Shown here piece by piece: positions 61,455-64,000 of a DNA stretch of 64,000 nucleotides. The notes under the pieces are model-generated. The model searched no databases and was not told the origin of the DNA. It worked only from the letters and a program-made list of their open reading frames with translations. The translations under genes and the position numbers were made by a program. Origin of the DNA: Paraspadella gotoi (lineage: Eukaryota; Chaetognatha); assembly GCA_051294375.1 (NCBI GenBank), contig CM119263.1, positions 8,808,908 through 8,872,907 of the forward strand, in the 5' to 3' direction. Within the stretch, counting starts at the first letter, position 1. The number at the start of each line of letters is the position of its first letter.

Positions 61455-61557
61455 CTGAACGTGAAAGGTAAGTACAAATAAAGAACGAATTATTTTTAAG
61501 AAGACAATTAATAATGAAATAGATGTCAATGAACGAAACTAAGAACGGTAAGTGAAG

Positions 61558-61950
61558 TTAGTAAGGATGTTCATAGATTTTTGAATTCTTGGGCGATTTC
61601 CATTTTGAGTTATTTTTGAGAGTATAGCCGCGATCCTCTTTCCTCTCGCTATTTTCCTTGTTTCTTCCGGAGAGCTTTTTCGAGAATACGACTTTCTTTC
61701 TCTCTTTCAAGAGTTTGTTCCTCATCTCCGCCATATCTTCTTTTCACAGGACTTCATCCTCGTTTTGCGTTTTTCTCTCCGCGCTTGCCGGTCTCGAGCG
61801 ATCTCGCGAGCTTTTTCAGTGGCCCATTTTCCGGAACTCGACGAGACATTCCTCTGAGTTGATTTCGTCAACCTGATGGTTCCGTCTTCTGAGTCCGACG
61901 ACGACGTTTCGTGGTGCCACTGGACACCTCGATGATCTCGATGTGTGCAT
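61558..61950 (-). pseudogene. 131-codon frame interrupted by two in-frame TGA codons
   Basis: From ATG at 61,950 to TAA at 61,558 the frame is closed only by TGA at codons 45 and 69, each followed by AAA. The flanking translations read as continuous: VDEINSEECLVEFRKMGH, then KSSRDRSRPASAERKT, then KEDMAEMRNKLLKERKK. CGA-to-TGA changes at CpG sites would explain both stops. A competing frame on the same strand covers 62,078-61,722. No family recognised. Confidence 0.2.
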
Positions 61951-62078
61951 CGTCGAAACGATGTGTGAAATGTGAATGCTTGGTGTGTGCGTGCACTTCG
62001 AAACCGACGTTTGTTACTCGAGATTTCCTCCCCCTTTTTTGCACTCAAAAAATCCTGGACTGTATTTTTGCCTATCAT
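61722..62078 (-). CDS. hypothetical 118-residue basic protein
   Basis: ATG-to-TGA frame: MIGKNTVQDFLSAKKGEEIS, a Ser/Asp patch (ETSSSDSEDG) and a highly basic C-terminus (RDRQARREKRKTRMK). Its stop overlaps an ATG of the 61,950-61,558 frame as ATGA. No domain recognised. It competes with two other open readings of the same DNA. Confidence 0.25.
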   Translation of the reverse strand: MIGKNTVQDFLSAKKGEEISSNKRRFRSARTHQAFTFHTSFRRCTHRDHRGVQWHHETSSSDSEDGTIRLTKSTQRNVSSSSGKWATEKAREIARDRQARREKRKTRMKSCEKKIWRR

Positions 62079-62099
62079 TTATGATTGAGCAAAGTGTCA

Positions 62100-63115
62100 A
62101 TGCGCATGGTAATTATAACAAAAACTTAAATAAATCAACAACACCCTGGCTAAATAACGTAAGAAAAAACTTTTCCTTATCTATTCAATCCTCAGTTTCA
62201 TTCTTCATCAAGCTAGTTTAAGCCTCATTTAAATTTCTTCAATATTTTTCACTGTCTTAGTTTTAAAATTTTTATTTAATATATGTGATTCATTGCTGGC
62301 ACCAAACGAAATACAAATCTAATTATGACTGTATCTGTCTTCTCATTGGCTTCTCTCATTTAATCTCCCCTTGTGCAATAAGATTTATAGAATTTTTATT
62401 TCCTTTGTAAAGTTGAAAGGTCAACCTGGTCCACAAACTTTAATAGGAATTTTATTTGTTTTGACAACAATTCCACTATCGTTGTCATCGTTATTTCTCT
62501 GAGCCATAGAACACCCTTACTCTTCCTCTAACAGGATCCCTCTCAGCTCATGATATACACATCCATCCTCTTGAATGTGTTCGTGAATTTTAATCTATTC
62601 CACGAAAGATCCGTCTTTCACTCCAGAATATTTTTGCTCACATCTTTATCCTCTTGACTGTTAGTTCCAAACGAAAAATTTTAGTTTCCCCCTCCAACTT
62701 AGTCAGCTGCTCCAAGCAGTAAGTTAAAGGCGTTCTTCTCCTCGTCACACTTCCTCGTCTTTCTTCTCTTTAGACGAGCATCATAAACGAAATATTAGCA
62801 TTTTTTATCGATATTAGCAATTTGAGAATGTGAGGCCAAGCTAGGCCGAATTGTAAACAAATTTTGGCATCATAGATCTTGCTTTCATTTCTTTATTCTT
62901 TTCATAAACTTATCTTGTAGCCCAGCAATTTTTTATTCGTCAAACACATTAATTTTTCTTTTTTATTCTTTCATTTTACTGCAAGTAGAGGCAATCAAAC
63001 TGTAGTGATGAGTTTATGTGATACTTTGTGGAACCAAACCGTAGTGTCATAAACCGTAATCTTATACATTTCCGTCTTATTGATCTCATTAATCCATGAG
63101 ATGATTTGATAGAAA
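62100..63115. other. mostly non-coding stretch
   Basis: AT-rich. A short - strand frame ending in NAFNLLLGAAD-stop at 62,699 follows an AG near 62,773 and could be a terminal exon, but support is minimal. Nothing else was seen. Confidence 0.3.
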
Positions 63116-64000
63116 TTAAATAGTGAGAGCGGTGGGTGGAGGCTCCCCGACACTTTTCATGCAAATGACCTTTAAATCGGACTCAATAGGGACTGTATCA
63201 TGAAACAGAGTGCATAGCAAGGACTCAGCACTCAACAGCTTGAAGTTATTCTCAAACAGCAGACTTAAAAGATGAATTGCCAGTAACACGAGTTGACATG
63301 AAAGTAGCATTGCAGATTCGATAGATGTCAGGAAAAGCTTAGATGGTGGGAGCAAGACTTTCTCCTCCTCCCCTAATGGCTTCAGTATGGACTGCAGCTC
63401 TGCACAAGCTTCTTTCTTACGCAAACAACGGCCACTAACGGCCAGCAATGTGGAGTACAAAGATGGCTTCTTAATCTCAGACTCTGCAAAGTCTCCTTGA
63501 TTACAGGTGGATGGCTGGTTTGTTGATTTCTCTTCAACAGTTTCCCATTTGACAACCTCTTCTGCAAATTCCTCAGCGACTTTTTTTGCAACTTTTTCTG
63601 TAACCTTTTCCGCAATCACTTCCGCAACTTCAACAGCAACTTTATCCAAAACTTTTTCCGCAATCTCTTCCGCAACTTCTTTGGCAACATCTTCAGCAAC
63701 TTTATCCACAACTTTTTCCGCAATCTCTTCCGCAACTTCTTCAGCACCATCTTCAGTAACTTTATCCGCAATTTTTTCCGCAATCTCTTCCGCAACCTCT
63801 TCCGCGACATCAACAGCAACTTCTTCCACAACTTTTTCCGAAACTTCTTCAGCAACTACTTTTCCGCCTTCTTTTGCAACTTCATCAGCAACCTCCTCCC
63901 TAGCAACCTCCTCAGCAGCAACTTCCTCAGCAGCAACTTTTTCTTCAGAAGCAACTTCGTCAGCATCTTCTTCAGCAACAACTTCTTCTGCAGCAACTTC
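63116..64000 (-). CDS. partial protein with four-residue (V-A-E-E) repeats
   Basis: An open frame of 294 codons enters at the right window edge and ends with TAA at 63,116, so the N-terminus is missing. The first ~150 residues are a period-4 repeat (EVAEEIAEKVVDKVAEDVAK), often grouped in 20-residue blocks (60 bp in DNA). It should form an acidic, strongly helical rod. The last ~140 residues are non-repetitive: NQPSTCNQGDFAESEIKK, then a Leu-rich segment (SCQLVLLAIHLLSLLF) and an end EPPPTALTI. The 12-nt period keeps other frames open too, but only this one continues through the unique C-terminal part. Family unknown; LEA-like or apolipoprotein-like helices are possible analogies only. Confidence 0.55.
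   Translation of the reverse strand, partial: EVAAEEVVAEEDADEVASEEKVAAEEVAAEEVAREEVADEVAKEGGKVVAEEVSEKVVEEVAVDVAEEVAEEIAEKIADKVTEDGAEEVAEEIAEKVVDKVAEDVAKEVAEEIAEKVLDKVAVEVAEVIAEKVTEKVAKKVAEEFAEEVVKWETVEEKSTNQPSTCNQGDFAESEIKKPSLYSTLLAVSGRCLRKKEACAELQSILKPLGEEEKVLLPPSKLFLTSIESAMLLSCQLVLLAIHLLSLLFENNFKLLSAESLLCTLFHDTVPIESDLKVICMKSVGEPPPTALTI

Noticed and set aside
61558-61950. Selenoprotein or programmed readthrough at two TGA codons
   Set aside because: No SECIS-like structure was looked for successfully, and CpG decay or frame competition is a simpler explanation.

Overview
This window is eukaryotic, gene-poor DNA, most likely from an invertebrate and probably an arthropod. Three things point that way: split genes with GT-AG introns, a very high density of (GA)n/(CT)n and (GTC)n/(GAC)n microsatellites, and the protein families present (an SLC22 transporter, a vWA/alpha-kinase-type protein, a hAT transposase). 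The lineage cannot be fixed from sequence alone. There is no prokaryotic operon, rRNA, intact tRNA gene or CRISPR array. Ten N gaps break the assembly, and several are flanked by near-duplicate sequence that looks like unmerged, error-rich contig ends.

Three genes are well supported. (1) A complete SLC22-type organic ion transporter lies on the + strand at 17,098-20,872. I could join seven exons in frame into a 553-residue protein. (2) A two-exon gene lies on the - strand at 31,715-28,431 and encodes about 1,053 residues: an acidic N-terminus, a long coiled coil, a vWA-like region and a C-terminal alpha-kinase fold. The zinc ligands of that fold are kept but its catalytic motifs are eroded. 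(3) An intact 671-residue BED-finger hAT transposase lies on the - strand at 40,072-38,057. It sits inside a roughly 6 kb element (36,329-42,294) that has short inverted ends, GGCTCC-rich subterminal arrays, a 17-unit minisatellite and a nested MITE. At the right edge a - strand reading frame with a four-residue Val-Ala-Glu-Glu repeat runs off the window (64,000-63,116).

By region: 0-8 kb holds microsatellites, a 1.6 kb near-duplication and gaps. 8-16 kb is non-coding, with a possible first exon, a tRNA-derived SINE and a 0.7 kb tandem false duplication. 16-21 kb is the SLC22 gene with a SINE just upstream. 21-28 kb is AT-rich and repeat-rich with no gene found. 28-32 kb is the alpha-kinase-like gene. 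32-36 kb holds simple repeats and one possible terminal exon. 36-42 kb is the hAT element. 42-54 kb is dense simple repeats with a few weak short reading frames. 54-60 kb is a noisy 1.7-1.9 kb duplication plus an inverted pair of a dispersed repeat. 60-62 kb is a confusing exon-like cluster with splice signals on both strands.

The supported genes show no sign of acting together. They look like unrelated neighbours separated by repeat-driven expansion.
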